The notes under the pieces are model-generated. The model saw only the letters and a list, made by a program, of their open reading frames with translations, did not search any database and was not told where the DNA came from. Below are positions 1 through 9,749 of a DNA stretch of 64,000 nucleotides, piece by piece (positions within the stretch are counted from its first letter, which is position 1; every line of letters begins with the position of its first letter). A program made the translations under genes and the position numbers. The stretch comes from Siphonodentalium dalli. Lineage: Eukaryota > Mollusca > Scaphopoda > Gadilida > Siphonodentaliidae. Location of the stretch: NCBI GenBank assembly GCA_032622095.1, contig CP136066.1:41057835-41121834 (forward strand), read 5' to 3'.

Positions 1-1195
1 AATTTTGAAATCCAAAATGGCCACCAGCGGCCATGTTTTTTGGCTGAATGACCCCAAAATGACTCGTTCCCATCTACATGTCAATGTCAACATTCATGAC
101 AAAATTCATAAAGATCAGACCATAGGTACGACCTGTAGCCCGCGCCAAAGGATTTAGTCATGCAAAGAGTAAAATCCATGATGGCTGCTGGCGGCCATGT
201 TTTTTGGCAGAACAACCCCAAAATCACTCGTTCCCATCTACATGTCATTGTTAACATCCATGACAAATTTCATGAAGTTCTGATCAAAACTACGACCTGC
301 AGCCTGCGCCAAAGGATTTAGTCATGCAAAGAGTAAAATCCAAGATGACTGCCAGCGGCCATGTTTTTTGTCCGAACAACCCCAAAATGACTCGTTCCCA
401 TCTACATGTCAATATTAACATCCATGACAAATTTCATAATGATCAGACGAACAGTACGACCTGTAGCCCGCGCCAATGGATTGAATTTTGAAATCCAAAA
501 TGGCCACCAGCGGCCATGTTTTTTGGCCGAATGACCCCAAAATGACTCGTTCCCATCTACATGTCAATGTCAACATTCATGACAAATTTCATAAAGATCA
601 GACCAAAGGTACGACCTGTAGCCCGCTCCAAAGAATTTAGTCATGCAAAGAGTAAAATCCAAGATGCCTGCTGGCGGCCATGTTTTTTGGCCAAACAACC
701 CCAAAATCACTCGTTCCCATCTACATGTCATTGTTAACATCCATGACAAATTTCTTGAAGTTCCGATCAAAACTACGACCTGTAGCCTGCGCCAAATGAT
801 TTAGTCATGCAAAGAGTAAAATCCAAGATGGCTGCTGACGGCCATGTTTTTTGGCCGAACGATCCCAAAATGACTCGTTCCCATCTACATGTCAATATTA
901 ACATCCATGACAAATTTCATGATGATCAAACGAACAGTACGACCTGTAGCCCGCGCCAATGGATTCAATTTTGAAATCAAAAATGGCCACCAGCGGCCAT
1001 GTTTTTTGGCCGAATGACCCCAAAATGACTCGTTCACATCTACATGTCAATGTCAACATTCATGCAAAATTTCATAAAGATCAGACCAAAGGTACGACCT
1101 GTAGCCCGCGCCAAAGGAAATTGTTGACGGACACACGCACACACGGACGACAAGCCATGGCAATAGCTCAAACTTACAAAAGTAAGTTGAGCTAA
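1..1195 (+). repeat. Satellite array (about 160-bp monomer) ending in a terminal hairpin; right part of a TIR element
   Basis: Seven monomers of about 160 bp are arranged head to tail. Each carries 'GCGGCCATGTTTTTTGG', then 'ACTCGTTCCCATCTACATG', then 'TACGACCTGTAGCC'. Monomers 1, 4 and 7 share the variant 'GCCACCAGCGG' preceded by 'ATTTTGAAATCC', so the array is a three-monomer higher-order repeat of about 480 bp. It ends near 1120-1195 in a GACGGAC-rich segment and a hairpin whose right arm reads 'AGTAAGTTGAGCTA'. The same end closes the element at 45552-49420, so this is probably the right part of one of those elements with its left end outside the window. It lies in a PGGHG intron. The open frame at 959-1195 is a by-product of the repeat. 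Confidence 0.85.
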
Positions 1196-2053
1196 TAATG
1201 CTAAAGTATGCTTCTAACCAATTATTTTATTATTTTAATATTAACTAACAGTACAAGTAGGTTGACTGTTTTTCTCGCATTTCCTCCATGTGGGCCGCGA
1301 TGCGTTTTGATTTGATTTTGATTTTTTCATGGTTCTTAAATAGTATATGTTATAAATATCAAAGTTGTGCAACTAAAAATATATACGGTACTTTCCTTCA
1401 CTCCCCTCTTTCATTTTTGCTGATGTACGGTATACAATACCAATTAATTTGACAAACGGAGATCTACAATTTTGGCCCGATTATTAATCTGCATGCTAAT
1501 TCATGCATTATTCAGACCTCTATTTCAATAGAAATTAGAAATAACAAAGAAAAGATACATGACCACCGAAATCAATTCAAATGTCGAATAAGAGAACTGA
1601 GAAACTAACAGTTTAGTGTAATTGGACGGAGCTGGCAGTGCATCAACATAATAACGAGTCAATCGTCAATGCATTCGTCACTTTTTTGGCAATGGGGTGT
1701 GTGGTTATTGTTGTATTAATGCAATGGCTGTTGCATGTTTGATGATGAACCTTTCACCAATTGGAACATATGCGCCCTTTATGGTGTGTAAATATTTCAT
1801 ATTTATCATAACTATAGTTTGGCACGTCTAATTTTAAAAATGTTTTCACATGCTTTCTCGCCAATCGCACACTTTTCACACATACACAAAATATTACATA
1901 TAATCAAATACATAACCATTACCTATGTACACATTCTTCACAATCACTACATTAAAGCTCCATTTTATTGTGTATATGACTAATAATATGATCTTGATGG
2001 TGTTACCATTTCTGACTATGGTTTATTGCATACATTTTGTATCTGTTTGACAG
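1196..2053. other. PGGHG: PGGHG intron sequence without recognised features
   Basis: AT-rich, apparently single-copy sequence between the satellite element and the splice acceptor 'TCTGTTTGACAG' ending at 2053. I see no coding signal or repeat family in it. It is read as intron because the next exon is clearly internal to PGGHG. Confidence 0.6.
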
Positions 2054-2179
2054 GTTACACCGGGAGGGCCAGCGATGACATGGGGTATGTTCGCAGTTGG
2101 TTGGTTAGAACTTAACGAAACGGACAAAGCAGAGGCTGCTTTCCGGAAAAGCATCAAAAATGTACACGGATCCTTTAAT
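2054..2179 (+). CDS. PGGHG: PGGHG, penultimate exon (protein-glucosylgalactosylhydroxylysine glucosidase, partial)
   Basis: This exon encodes 42 residues beginning VTPGGPAMTWGMFAVGWLEL and ending near HGSFN. The enzyme removes glucose from the Glc-Gal disaccharide on hydroxylysine of collagen and belongs to the GH65-like (acid trehalase-like, ATHL1) group. The segment matches my memory of the vertebrate protein, where 'GPAMTWSMFAVGWMEL' precedes the C-terminal beta domain. The exon is bounded by the acceptor TTTGACAG at 2046-2053 and the donor GTAAGT at 2180, both in phase 0. The N-terminal and catalytic exons are off the left edge. A longer open frame from 2075 to 2299 reads through the donor and should not be taken as the protein. 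Identity rests on recalled homology, not on a search. Confidence 0.85.
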
Positions 2180-3031
2180 GTAAGTAGTCCATTTAAGGTG
2201 GATTTTAGCACATTGCACATGATCCAGTATACACTCACTCAAGAAGTGATTAGCCAAGTTAAGCCACACTCACTTGTAACTTATAACACGTGTTACTAAG
2301 GTATTTCTATGGAGATGCACATGGCGGGAACAGTCAGATTACGGCACCAAAGTTGGCCAAACCTACACTTTCATATCTGCCAATGTCTAGCGAATAGATA
2401 TGAACAGAGGTCTGATCCTAGATATTACCTTAGTGTACTTCTAAATATGAACAGAGGTCTGATCCGAGCTATTACCTTATTGTATTTCTAGAGATGAACA
2501 GAGGTCTAATTCTAGATATTAGCTTATTGCATTTCTGGATATGAATGGAGGTCTGAACCTAGCTATTACCGTATAATGGCGTATTGCACTTCTACATATG
2601 AACAGAGGTCTGATCCTAGCTGTAACCTTATGGTCTGAACCTAGATATTATCTTATGTGTACTTATATATATGAACAGATGTCTGATCCAAGTTATTACC
2701 TTATTGTATTTCTAGATATTAAGGGAGGTCGGAACCTAGCTGTTACCTTATTGTACTTCTAGATATGGACGTAGGTCTGAAACTGGCTATTACCTCATGT
2801 GTATCTCTAGATACTGGTAGAGGTCTGATCCTAGTTAGTACCTTATTGTATTTCTAGATATGGACGTAGGTCTGAATTTATTAATTTATGTGTACTTCTA
2901 TATATGAACAGAGATTTGAACCTGGCTATTACCGCATGTGTACGTCTAGATGTGGACGGAGCTATTAACTCATAGTATTTCTGGAAGTGAATGGAGGTCT
3001 TATCCTAGCTATTGCCTTAATGTATTTATAG
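2180..3031 (+). repeat. PGGHG: Intronic minisatellite (about 47-bp unit) running into the PGGHG splice acceptor
   Basis: From about 2360 to the exon boundary at 3031 the intron consists of roughly 14 imperfect copies of a 46-49 bp unit. Its core is 'ATGAACAGAGGTCTGATCC' followed by 'TAGCTATTACCTTATTG' and 'TATTTCTAG'. Each unit ends in TTCTAG-ATATG, which resembles the true acceptor plus exon start (TTTATAG / ATATGGACGGAGG). The repeat therefore includes a copy of the 3' splice site and the first exon bases. The first 180 bp of the intron are unique. Confidence 0.85.
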
Positions 3032-3517
3032 ATATGGACGGAGGTTAGAGATGGCACGGGAGCGGTTAATTTCGAGACAGGGATGGGTGGCTACATTCAG
3101 ACCCTGCTATATGGATACATTGGTATTCGTGCACATCACAGAGGGCAGCTAATATTGAACCCAAGACTACCTCATTCTGTCACGAGCCTCGAAGTGAAAA
3201 CCCTGACATATTTAGGCAACTCATTTCGTGTATTGATAGCAGATGACAAAGTATCGGTGACGCTTGAAACTACTGGTTTAATCAATGAACTACAGTGTTT
3301 GTCCACAGACTCATCCTGGCATAGGCTGGTAAAGAACAGGACAGTTTCAGTTAGGCCAGGTGTTATAACATTAATGACTACTCATTGCCCATACCCAACA
3401 ACAACCGAATCTGTCAGTTCCGGGTCTCGATTCGGCTCCAACTGGCCCACTATCCTCTCACTGTTTCTAGCACTACTGTGGTTATTGTTTCCAGTTCAAC
3501 ATTCCAGTTTCCATTAG
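3032..3517 (+). CDS. PGGHG: PGGHG, terminal exon with stop codon
   Basis: This exon encodes 161 residues and a TAG stop at 3515-3517. It opens IWTEVRDGTGAVNFETGMGG, which aligns with the vertebrate '[20 protein letters not shown]' as I recall it. That match fixes the acceptor at 3031 (TTTATAG) and shows the coding region starts upstream of the first ATG at 3083. The rest, with YIQTLLYGYIGIR and later LTYLGNSFRVLIADD, fits the C-terminal beta-sandwich domain of the GH65-like fold. The last ~25 residues are unusual: a hydrophobic run TILSLFLALLWLLFPV after the small/polar stretch SVSSGSRFGSN. This could be a tail anchor or a GPI-attachment signal, which I do not recall in the vertebrate enzyme. 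Its neighbour downstream is a MITE 120 bp after the stop. Confidence 0.88.
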   Translation: MWTEVRDGTGAVNFETGMGGYIQTLLYGYIGIRAHHRGQLILNPRLPHSVTSLEVKTLTYLGNSFRVLIADDKVSVTLETTGLINELQCLSTDSSWHRLVKNRTVSVRPGVITLMTTHCPYPTTTESVSSGSRFGSNWPTILSLFLALLWLLFPVQHSSFH

Positions 3518-3636
3518 GTTAGATTAATGAGGGTGTCACCCCCCCCCCCCCACCTCTGAATCCTGAATATCAGTTAACAGAGCCTGTGGTAAATACTGAA
3601 AAACAGTTAACAGAGAGCTAGGGGTGAATCCTGCGG

Positions 3637-4063
3637 TTAACCCTTTACCCAACAAAACGGCCAAAAACGCCCAAATAAAGCTTCAACAGCCTAAAATATC
3701 TTGGGTCTGTCTCAATAACACCATACAAATATGGGTATCATTGGAACCGGTTCATTGACCACATTGTGATGGCTACAGTTATGCCCTGTGCCAATGCATT
3801 CTCTTATATATGCGAGTCGACCATAGGTCGCCTCGCATATATAAGAGAATGCATTTTTACTGCCAGTATCGCGGCATGTCGTTTTTTAACACTTTTCTTA
3901 CATTCTTTAACAATTTTATAATTTTTTCTTACATTTTTTAACAATTTTTATAATATTTTTCTACATTCTTTGACACTTTTATCATTTTTAATATGTGTTA
4001 AGCCAATGCATTCTCTTATATATGCGAGGCGACCTATGGCCGTTCTGTTGGGTAAAGGGTTAA
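3637..4063 (+). mobile_element. piggyBac-like MITE (TTAA-flanked, hairpin family), copy 1
   Basis: The ends are TTAA-CCCTTTACCCAACA and TGTTGGGTAAAGGG-TTAA, giving TTAA duplications and inverted ends starting CCC as in piggyBac transposons. Inside, after 'GTGCCAATGCATTCTC', is a hairpin of about 33 bp per arm around a loop ATA (about 3788-3860). A half hairpin follows near 4010-4040. No transposase frame is present. The family's source transposase is unknown. Confidence 0.85.
3674..3679 (+). promoter_or_regulatory. PGGHG: Candidate polyadenylation signal AATAAA for PGGHG, inside a MITE
   Basis: This AATAAA lies 157 bp after the PGGHG stop, within the MITE at 3637-4063, in a segment shared by other family copies (CCAAATAAAGCTTC). 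I noticed no AATAAA between the stop and this site. Use as the real signal is inference. Confidence 0.35.
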
Positions 4064-4209
4064 GAAAATATAGAATCTGAGTCATGGTTATTTCATGCTA
4101 TTAAATATGATATTTTCACACATTTGCTGAAGTTGTTGTCAATCATTATTAAAACATCAAAATATGTCATTTTGGCCAAGAAATAATACCAATTTGATGC
4201 CATAAAAGC

Positions 4210-4636
4210 TGTGTTTAGTGTGCCTGTCATTGCAGAATGAGATCCCCAGTGGGCTAGCAGCACTAAATTCGTCCTCTGGGGACCTCATTCTGCTTAGGCC
4301 TCATCTTCTCTGGAAAGTTTCTTTATTATCAAATTTCTATAGAAACTTCTTCACATTGATTCTATTTCTTTTTCAGTTTAGTTTCTCTATATCCACAAAT
4401 TGGCAGACGACACATTGCATAATCGAGGGTCCCAATAGGTGACATCACAATATTCACCATTTGGGAACTTCAATCTGAGTCTGTCTCCCATAGCAGATGA
4501 GGCCATGCAGAACGAGGTACCCAGTGGTACCCAGGGGGTGAATTTAGTGATGCTAGCCCACTATGTGGGATAGAGTCACTAAATTCACCCTCTGGGGACC
4601 TCATTCTGCAAATGACTGGCACACTAAACTCAGGCT
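4210..4636. mobile_element. Large palindromic element (GCAGAATGAGGT family), long-form copy
   Basis: The outer segments are 'GTGTGCCTGTCATTGCAG' and 'CTGCAAATGACTGGCACAC', an inverted pair. Inside are two hairpin-type segments built on 'CAGAATGAGGTCCCCAGAG' and its complement. Between them is an AT-rich middle ('TTCTCTATATCCACAAATTG', 'CATAATCGAGG') that also occurs in the copies at 15040, 15972, 16490, 20286 and 21727. It is non-coding and the family is not recognised. Confidence 0.7.
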
Positions 4637-4907
4637 TGATATCAATCTGTTTTCGTTATGAAATATCCAACTTCTGTTGATTCATGCAGCGTGAATGTTT
4701 TTCATGATTTTCCTAAATAGATTTTTTTTAATGTTCCAAATCTAACGATATCCTAAAGCTAGACTCATACACATATCCAAGAATGAATTTTTATGACTTT
4801 TCCTGGATTTTATGAAATTATCCAAGACCTTGGTCAAAGAAATTCCATATTTTTTTCGAAATTTAGAAAGGCAGGATGTAAATAGATGTAAGATATAACT
4901 TAGATAG

Positions 4908-5308
4908 TTAACCCTTTACCCAACAAACCGGCCAAAACCGGCCAAATAAAGCTTCAACAGCCTAAAATATCTTCGGTCTGTCTCAATAGAACCATACACA
5001 TATGGATATCATTGGAACCGGCTCCTTGACCACATTGTGATAGTTACAGTTATGCCCTGTGCCAATGCATTCTCTTATATATGCGAGTCGACCATAGGTC
5101 ACCTCACATATATAAGAGAATGCATTGGCCTAAAAAAAAATCTTTTTTTAACACTTTTTACCATTTTTTCTTACATTCTTTAACAATTTTATAATTTTTA
5201 ATGTGTTAAGCCAATGCATTCTCTTATATATGCGAGGCGACCTATGGTCGACTCGCATATATAAGAGAATGCATTGGCACAGGGCCCTTCTGTTGGGTAA
5301 AGGGTTAA
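4908..5308 (+). mobile_element. piggyBac-like MITE, copy 2 (two complete hairpins)
   Basis: A full-length copy with TTAA at both ends (4908-4911 and 5305-5308) and ends CCCTTTACCCAACA / TGTTGGGTAAAGGG. It holds two hairpin cassettes, near 5050-5125 and 5208-5285, in opposite loop orientation (TCGACCATAGGTC versus GACCTATGGTCGA). A T-rich spacer containing 'TTCTTACATTCTTTAACA' separates them. Confidence 0.88.
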
Positions 5309-5412
5309 TCTATCTCACAACTTGGCCTCAGGATCAGTTAAATTATTGTTATATGTGTTATTTTATGAAAGAATCATGTGATAAATTTGTTGACATTCAT
5401 TATACCCATGTG

Positions 5413-5665
5413 CAAGCCTTGAAATAGTGTGTCTGTCATTTGCAGAATGAGGTTCCCAGAGGGTGAATTTAGTGATGCTATCCCGCATAGCGGGCTAGCA
5501 TCACCAAATTCACCCTCTGGGAACATCATTCTGCTGAGGTGTAAGCAGAATGAGGTCCCCAGAGGGTGAATTTGGCAATGCTAGCCTGCTAAGTGGGGTA
5601 GCATCACTAAATTCACCCTCTGGGGACCTCATTCTGCAAATGACAGACACCCTATTTCAAGGCTT
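5413..5665. mobile_element. Large palindromic element (GCAGAATGAGGT family), compact copy
   Basis: It starts CAAGCCTTGAAATAGTGTG and ends with the inverted form ACCCTATTTCAAGGCTT. Between them are two back-to-back hairpins with stems of 40 bp or more, containing 'GAGGTTCCCAGAGGGTGAAT' and its complement, with loops at 'CGCATAGCGGG' and 'GCTAAGTGGG'. The whole element is a palindrome made of two palindromes. No clear target duplication is seen at this copy. Confidence 0.8.
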
Positions 5666-5784
5666 AAATTCAATGACTGGTGCAATGTCCAGAACTTGGT
5701 CATAGGGAGGTTAAATAAGATGCCTTTTTTCCATTACTTTTTCAAGTCTGGAGATGGTACTTCATCCCGTTCTAAACTAAAGCA

Positions 5785-5870
5785 TCATTGATGAGTAGTT
5801 ATCTCATAGAAAATGTTCAGATAACAAGTCGTTCAACACTTATTATCTAAACATTTCCTTCACCAGAATT
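5785..5870. repeat. Small inverted-repeat (hairpin) family, copy 1
   Basis: Inverted arms 'AAATGTTCAGATAACAAGT' and 'ACTTATTATCTAAACATTT'. The same hairpin recurs at about 11620-11705 and 15540-15660, so it is a dispersed family rather than a chance palindrome. Confidence 0.6.
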
Positions 5871-5944
5871 AACAATGGGAAACAATAATCACCTGATTTT
5901 ATTTGAGAATCGATTCAATATCGATATCAGGAAGGAATTCGATA

Positions 5945-6161
5945 TACAGTAATGCCCAAAATAATTGACCACTTAACCACAGCAGAATTATGGGTAATTT
6001 TTCTGGATTTAGTCGGAAATATGGCTTGTTGTAATTCATCGGAAAGCTCTCGCTGAGAGCTTTCTGATGAATGGCAACAGGCCATATTTCCGACTAAATC
6101 CTGAAAAATTACCCATAATTCTGCTGTGGTTAAGTGGTCAATTACTTTGGGCATTACTGTA
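5945..6161. mobile_element. Palindromic TA-flanked MITE (CAGTAATGCCC family), ACCACTT subtype
   Basis: Flanked by TA, with ends CAGTAATGCCC and GGGCATTACTG. The whole 213-bp body is one near-perfect palindrome centred on 'AAAGCTCTCGCTGAGAGC'. The internal stem includes 'GGATTTAGTCGGAAATATGG'. TA duplication and the CAGT start fit Tc1/mariner-type MITEs. This subtype has GACCACTTAACC where others have GACTCCTTAACC. Confidence 0.88.
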
Positions 6162-6690
6162 GAGATTCGATGCAAAATCCCAGATTCGCAGATTTGTTGG
6201 GAGTAAAAATAAGATAAATTATAAGAATAACAGTCATTATGCTAATCTGATATCATTAGAATACATAATAAATTAGCATATGCTAATCATATACCAAAAG
6301 AATACATTATTATAAATTAGCGTAGCATATCAAACAACAGTTCTTTTTTCAATAACAAAATAATTATTATTAAGAGAGAAACCAGATCATGCCATGAACC
6401 TACTCTGGCTACGTCCTTAGACATCAGTGATATTCCACACGTTGAAAACATGGGAACTTTTTGAAGTTCTCACTGGGAGCCTTAGCCCAAAGTAAAAAAT
6501 GTTTGTGGTTCGGGTTTCCCTACCCTCAAGTTTCTTAGTTTTCAAAAAATGTTTTATAAAAAAAAAAAAATAATGTTCACATTATACAGTTTACATGAAG
6601 AAAAGCATAATCAATTTTATCGAAATCTTGCAGAAGACACAAAAAGTCATAAAAATATTTCAAAATAAAACAAGAGCATCGCCATGGCAA
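6162..6690. other. No recognised feature
   Basis: AT-rich sequence between two MITEs. I see no coding signal, RNA gene or repeat family. Confidence 0.5.
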
Positions 6691-6696
6691 AACACA

Positions 6697-6905
6697 TGCT
6701 CTAAATAATCAACTCCTTAACCACAGCGGAATTATCGGTAACTTTTCAGGATTTAGTCGGAAATATAGCTTGTTGCCATTCATCGGAAAGTTCTCAGTGA
6801 GAGTTTTCTGATGAATTGCAACAAGCCATATTTCCGACTAAATCCTGAAAAATTACCCATAATTCTGCTGTGGTTTAGGAGTCGATTATTTAGAGCATTA
6901 CTGTA
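6697..6905. mobile_element. Palindromic TA-flanked MITE (CAGTAATGCCC family), left end eroded
   Basis: The right end is intact (GAGCATTACTG-TA, TA at 6904-6905). The left end begins at TGCTCTAAATAATC, so the first few bases are changed or lost. The centre 'AAAGTTCTCAGTGAGAGTTT' and both arms match the family. Confidence 0.8.
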
Positions 6906-7114
6906 AGCCTGTGGTAAATCCAACAAAGGTAGAAATTGGTGGGCGGAATCCAAAATCATACTTGACCTGTATATTGGGCTAGTAAACCCACATACCAAAT
7001 TTCATTTTATTCAGTTGAGACTATCTAAAGTTATCATCTGTAAACCAAAAGCAAACAGATGGACTGACCAATAACATAATACATCACTTTTCTTTTTTTA
7101 AAAGGGCGTATACA

Positions 7115-7253
7115 AAATTGTTGCCATTCATCGGAAAGCTCTCGGACAGCTTTCCGATGAATGGCAACAAGCCATATTTCCGACTAAATCCTGAAAAGTT
7201 ACCCATAATTCTGCTGTGTTTAAGGAGTCGATTACTTAGGGCATTGCTGTATT
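7115..7253. mobile_element. Palindromic TA-flanked MITE, left arm mostly deleted
   Basis: It begins within the left arm at 'TTGTTGCCATTCATCGGAAA', passes the centre and keeps the full right arm to GGGCATTGCTG-TA. Confidence 0.75.
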
Positions 7254-7477
7254 TAATTGAGAATTATATACATGTATTGCCTGCCTTCAAAAGGTTCCCA
7301 TGTTTTTAAGTGGTAAAATATAATCTCTACATGTATAGCTTGAGTAGAGATTCATGGAATGATCTAGAGAGAAAGTAGTGAGCAATCAAATGATAGTGCG
7401 AGTTCCACTCAGCCAACAAACATTCAAACATAGTCTGAATTTCCCGCCACACAACTGATTTGCGATCTCAGTGCAAG

Positions 7478-7725
7478 TACAGTAATGCCCTAAATAATCA
7501 ACTCCTTAACCACAGAATTATGGGTAACTTTTCAGGATTTAGTCGGATTTATGGCTTGTTCTTTCCGATGAATGGCAACAAGCCATATTTCCGATTAATC
7601 CTGAAAAGTTACCCAAGTGAGAGCTTTCCAATGAATGGCAACAAGTCAGATTTTCAACTAAATCCTGAAAAGTTACCCATAATTCTGCTGTGGTTAAGGA
7701 GTTGATTATTTAGGGCTTTACTGTA
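7478..7725. mobile_element. Palindromic TA-flanked MITE with a duplicated right arm
   Basis: TA at 7478-7479 and 7724-7725, with ends CAGTAATGCCC and GGGCTTTACTG. The interior is rearranged: the left-arm tip is missing and the segment 'CGATGAATGGCAACAAGCC' ... 'AAAAGTTACCCA' occurs twice in tandem (about 7566-7616 and 7628-7680). This is consistent with template switching on a hairpin during repair. Confidence 0.75.
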
Positions 7726-7930
7726 TGACGTTCTCAGTGCAACTTTGCTTTTCATTCTCAACGACTCGGCCATTGCCACTTTGGTCAGAAATAATCTCTT
7801 CCGTAAACCATATTAGCCAGAATATTTCAATCATGTGATCAATAATTTGTGCACACAGCTGGGAATTTCAATTGTTTATAGCGAAAATCGTTTGTTGAAC
7901 TTGAAATATTTATTGCTATTTATTTACTAA

Positions 7931-8125
7931 TTAACCCTTTCAGTGCCAGGTTGAATTTTTTTGGGTATGCTTAAGCATGCTATAGCGAAATTAAAAACCT
8001 ACAAAATAAGTCTGTTAAAGAATATAAGAAAAAATTATTAAAATTGTAAAAAATAATAGCATAGGTCGCCTCGCATATATAAGAGAATGCATTGGCACAG
8101 GGTATATGGGTTGATACCAAAATCG
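7931..8125. mobile_element. piggyBac-like MITE, CAGTGCC end type, truncated
   Basis: It starts TTAA-CCCTTTCAGTGCC, the second end type of the TTAA family (see 22862 and 24172), and contains the half hairpin 'CGCATATATAAGAGAATGC' and 'GGCACAGGGTATATGGG'. The distal end is missing. Confidence 0.7.
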
Positions 8126-8268
8126 AACCACACTGTCTACAATTCCCCCCCCCCCCATTCCTGTTCAAGTTGTGATCAGTATTGACTGCATTTCAAGGTA
8201 ATTTCCTAATCACGAGGTCTGTGTATTGTAGCATTGCATGAATATGCTTTCTATTTATGGAAGAGGTT

Positions 8269-9749
8269 ATTCTGAGTAGGGTTGCCACAACTCTTGAGTT
8301 TTCAGAATCCACTAACCGACAATTATAGTCGATGGTTAGTCGTTTAATCGTTCATATATGCGGCCTACATTACACCCAGGTAAAGTGATAAATGTGAAAT
8401 TATAATGACTACTTTACATCCAGTCTGAACACAGTTATAAACTTTGAGTGTTCTGTGTTTTATTTCATATTCATGCTCATTCGTCCCGATGTAATTATAA
8501 ACATGCCCTTACTATTAAATACTGCCCAGATGCAGATGAGCCCGATGTTACTGCAAACTGCGCACCGACGTGACAATAACTTCTAATTTGCATGAAGTAA
8601 AACTAATCTCGGCCGCGAGTCAACGATATATATTTCGGCAGAACACGTGGTTAGTCGGCTAAAAACACGAAACTGCGGCAAAAGGTATGATGTTGCACTT
8701 AGGTTAATGAGGACATTTATAGGTAAACAGAGGCAGATATTTGAGCTTTTGTGGGGTGACGGGGATGCAGTCACAATTACTGCCGAGTATAACCTGTACA
8801 TTTTCAATAAAAAGTTACAAGAAATAACGAAGCAAATTAATAGTTTATATACGTTACCACTTTGGAGAAGGTACATGTAATGTATGTAGCACTCATAAGT
8901 GATTACACAAACTTGTTACTGAGTAACTGTCTAGTAACTTTGAACATTCCATGTCCCGCAAACTTTGTGACTTTGTCAATAAAGGTGAATGTTTTAAAGT
9001 ATGAAATTTGAAATGAAACATAGATGCAGTCCGATGCACGTCATCCATTTTGGCTATAATGATCGCTAATTACCGATCCATAGGAACATAAATTAAAATT
9101 CACAGTTAAACATAATTTATAGACAATGTCAAGGCCGAAACATGACATCAATCGCAAAGGAAGCCGCTGGCCCACCATGGACTGTGAGAACATGTCGCAC
9201 ACCAAATTTTTTGAAGATGACCACCAAATGATGGCTGTGACATCAAAGGGAAAGGAAGCTGCATAGAAGTGGCGAGTCTGGTGCAAGCCTTGAAATAGTG
9301 TCTGTCATTTGCAGAATGAGGTCCCCAGATGGTGAATTTAGTGATGCTACCCTGCATAGCGGGCTAGCATCACCAAATTCACCCTCTGGGGACCTCATTC
9401 TGCTTACACATCAGCAGAGTGAGGTTCCCAGAGGGTGAATTTGGTGATGCTAGTCCGCTATGCAGGGTAGCATGACTAAATTCACCCTCTGGGGACCTCA
9501 TTCTGCAAATGACAGACACACTATTTCAAGGCTTGGTGAGAGAACAGGCTGTCGGGTGGTCATTTGTGCTTCATACACTGTTAACTGTTACCTCCAGGCA
9601 TGGCATTGATGCATAGTACTTCTTACACACACAACCATACCCCCCCCCCCTTGTGCTTTTAGTCGACGAAAGTTAATAACCGTCGACTACCGCACCTGTC
9701 GAAGGTTAGTTGATTAATCAAATAATCTCGCGGCAAGCCTAATTCTGAG
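8269..9749. mobile_element. hAT-like non-autonomous element with perfect 8-bp target duplication
   Basis: The element runs from 8277 to 9741 with ends TAGGGTTGCC and GGCAAGCCTA, flanked on both sides by ATTCTGAG (8269-8276 and 9742-9749). Short inverted ends plus an 8-bp duplication are typical of hAT transposons. Subterminal regions are rich in GTCGA/TTAGTCG motifs. The small open frames inside (about 77-97 residues) do not resemble hAT transposase. A palindromic element is nested at 9284-9535. Confidence 0.85.
9284..9535. mobile_element. Large palindromic element (GCAGAATGAGGT family), nested in the hAT-like element
   Basis: Compact form with ends CAAGCCTTGAAATAGTG and ACTATTTCAAGGCTTG and two back-to-back hairpins. 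It lies wholly inside the hAT-like element at 8277-9741, so it inserted later. Confidence 0.8.

Noticed and set aside
1-1195. CRISPR-like array
   Set aside because: The repeats are about 160 bp satellite monomers without unique spacers, in an animal genome.
3779-3865. Hairpin as a microRNA precursor
   Set aside because: The hairpin is a multicopy MITE cassette; without small-RNA data a miRNA call is not justified.
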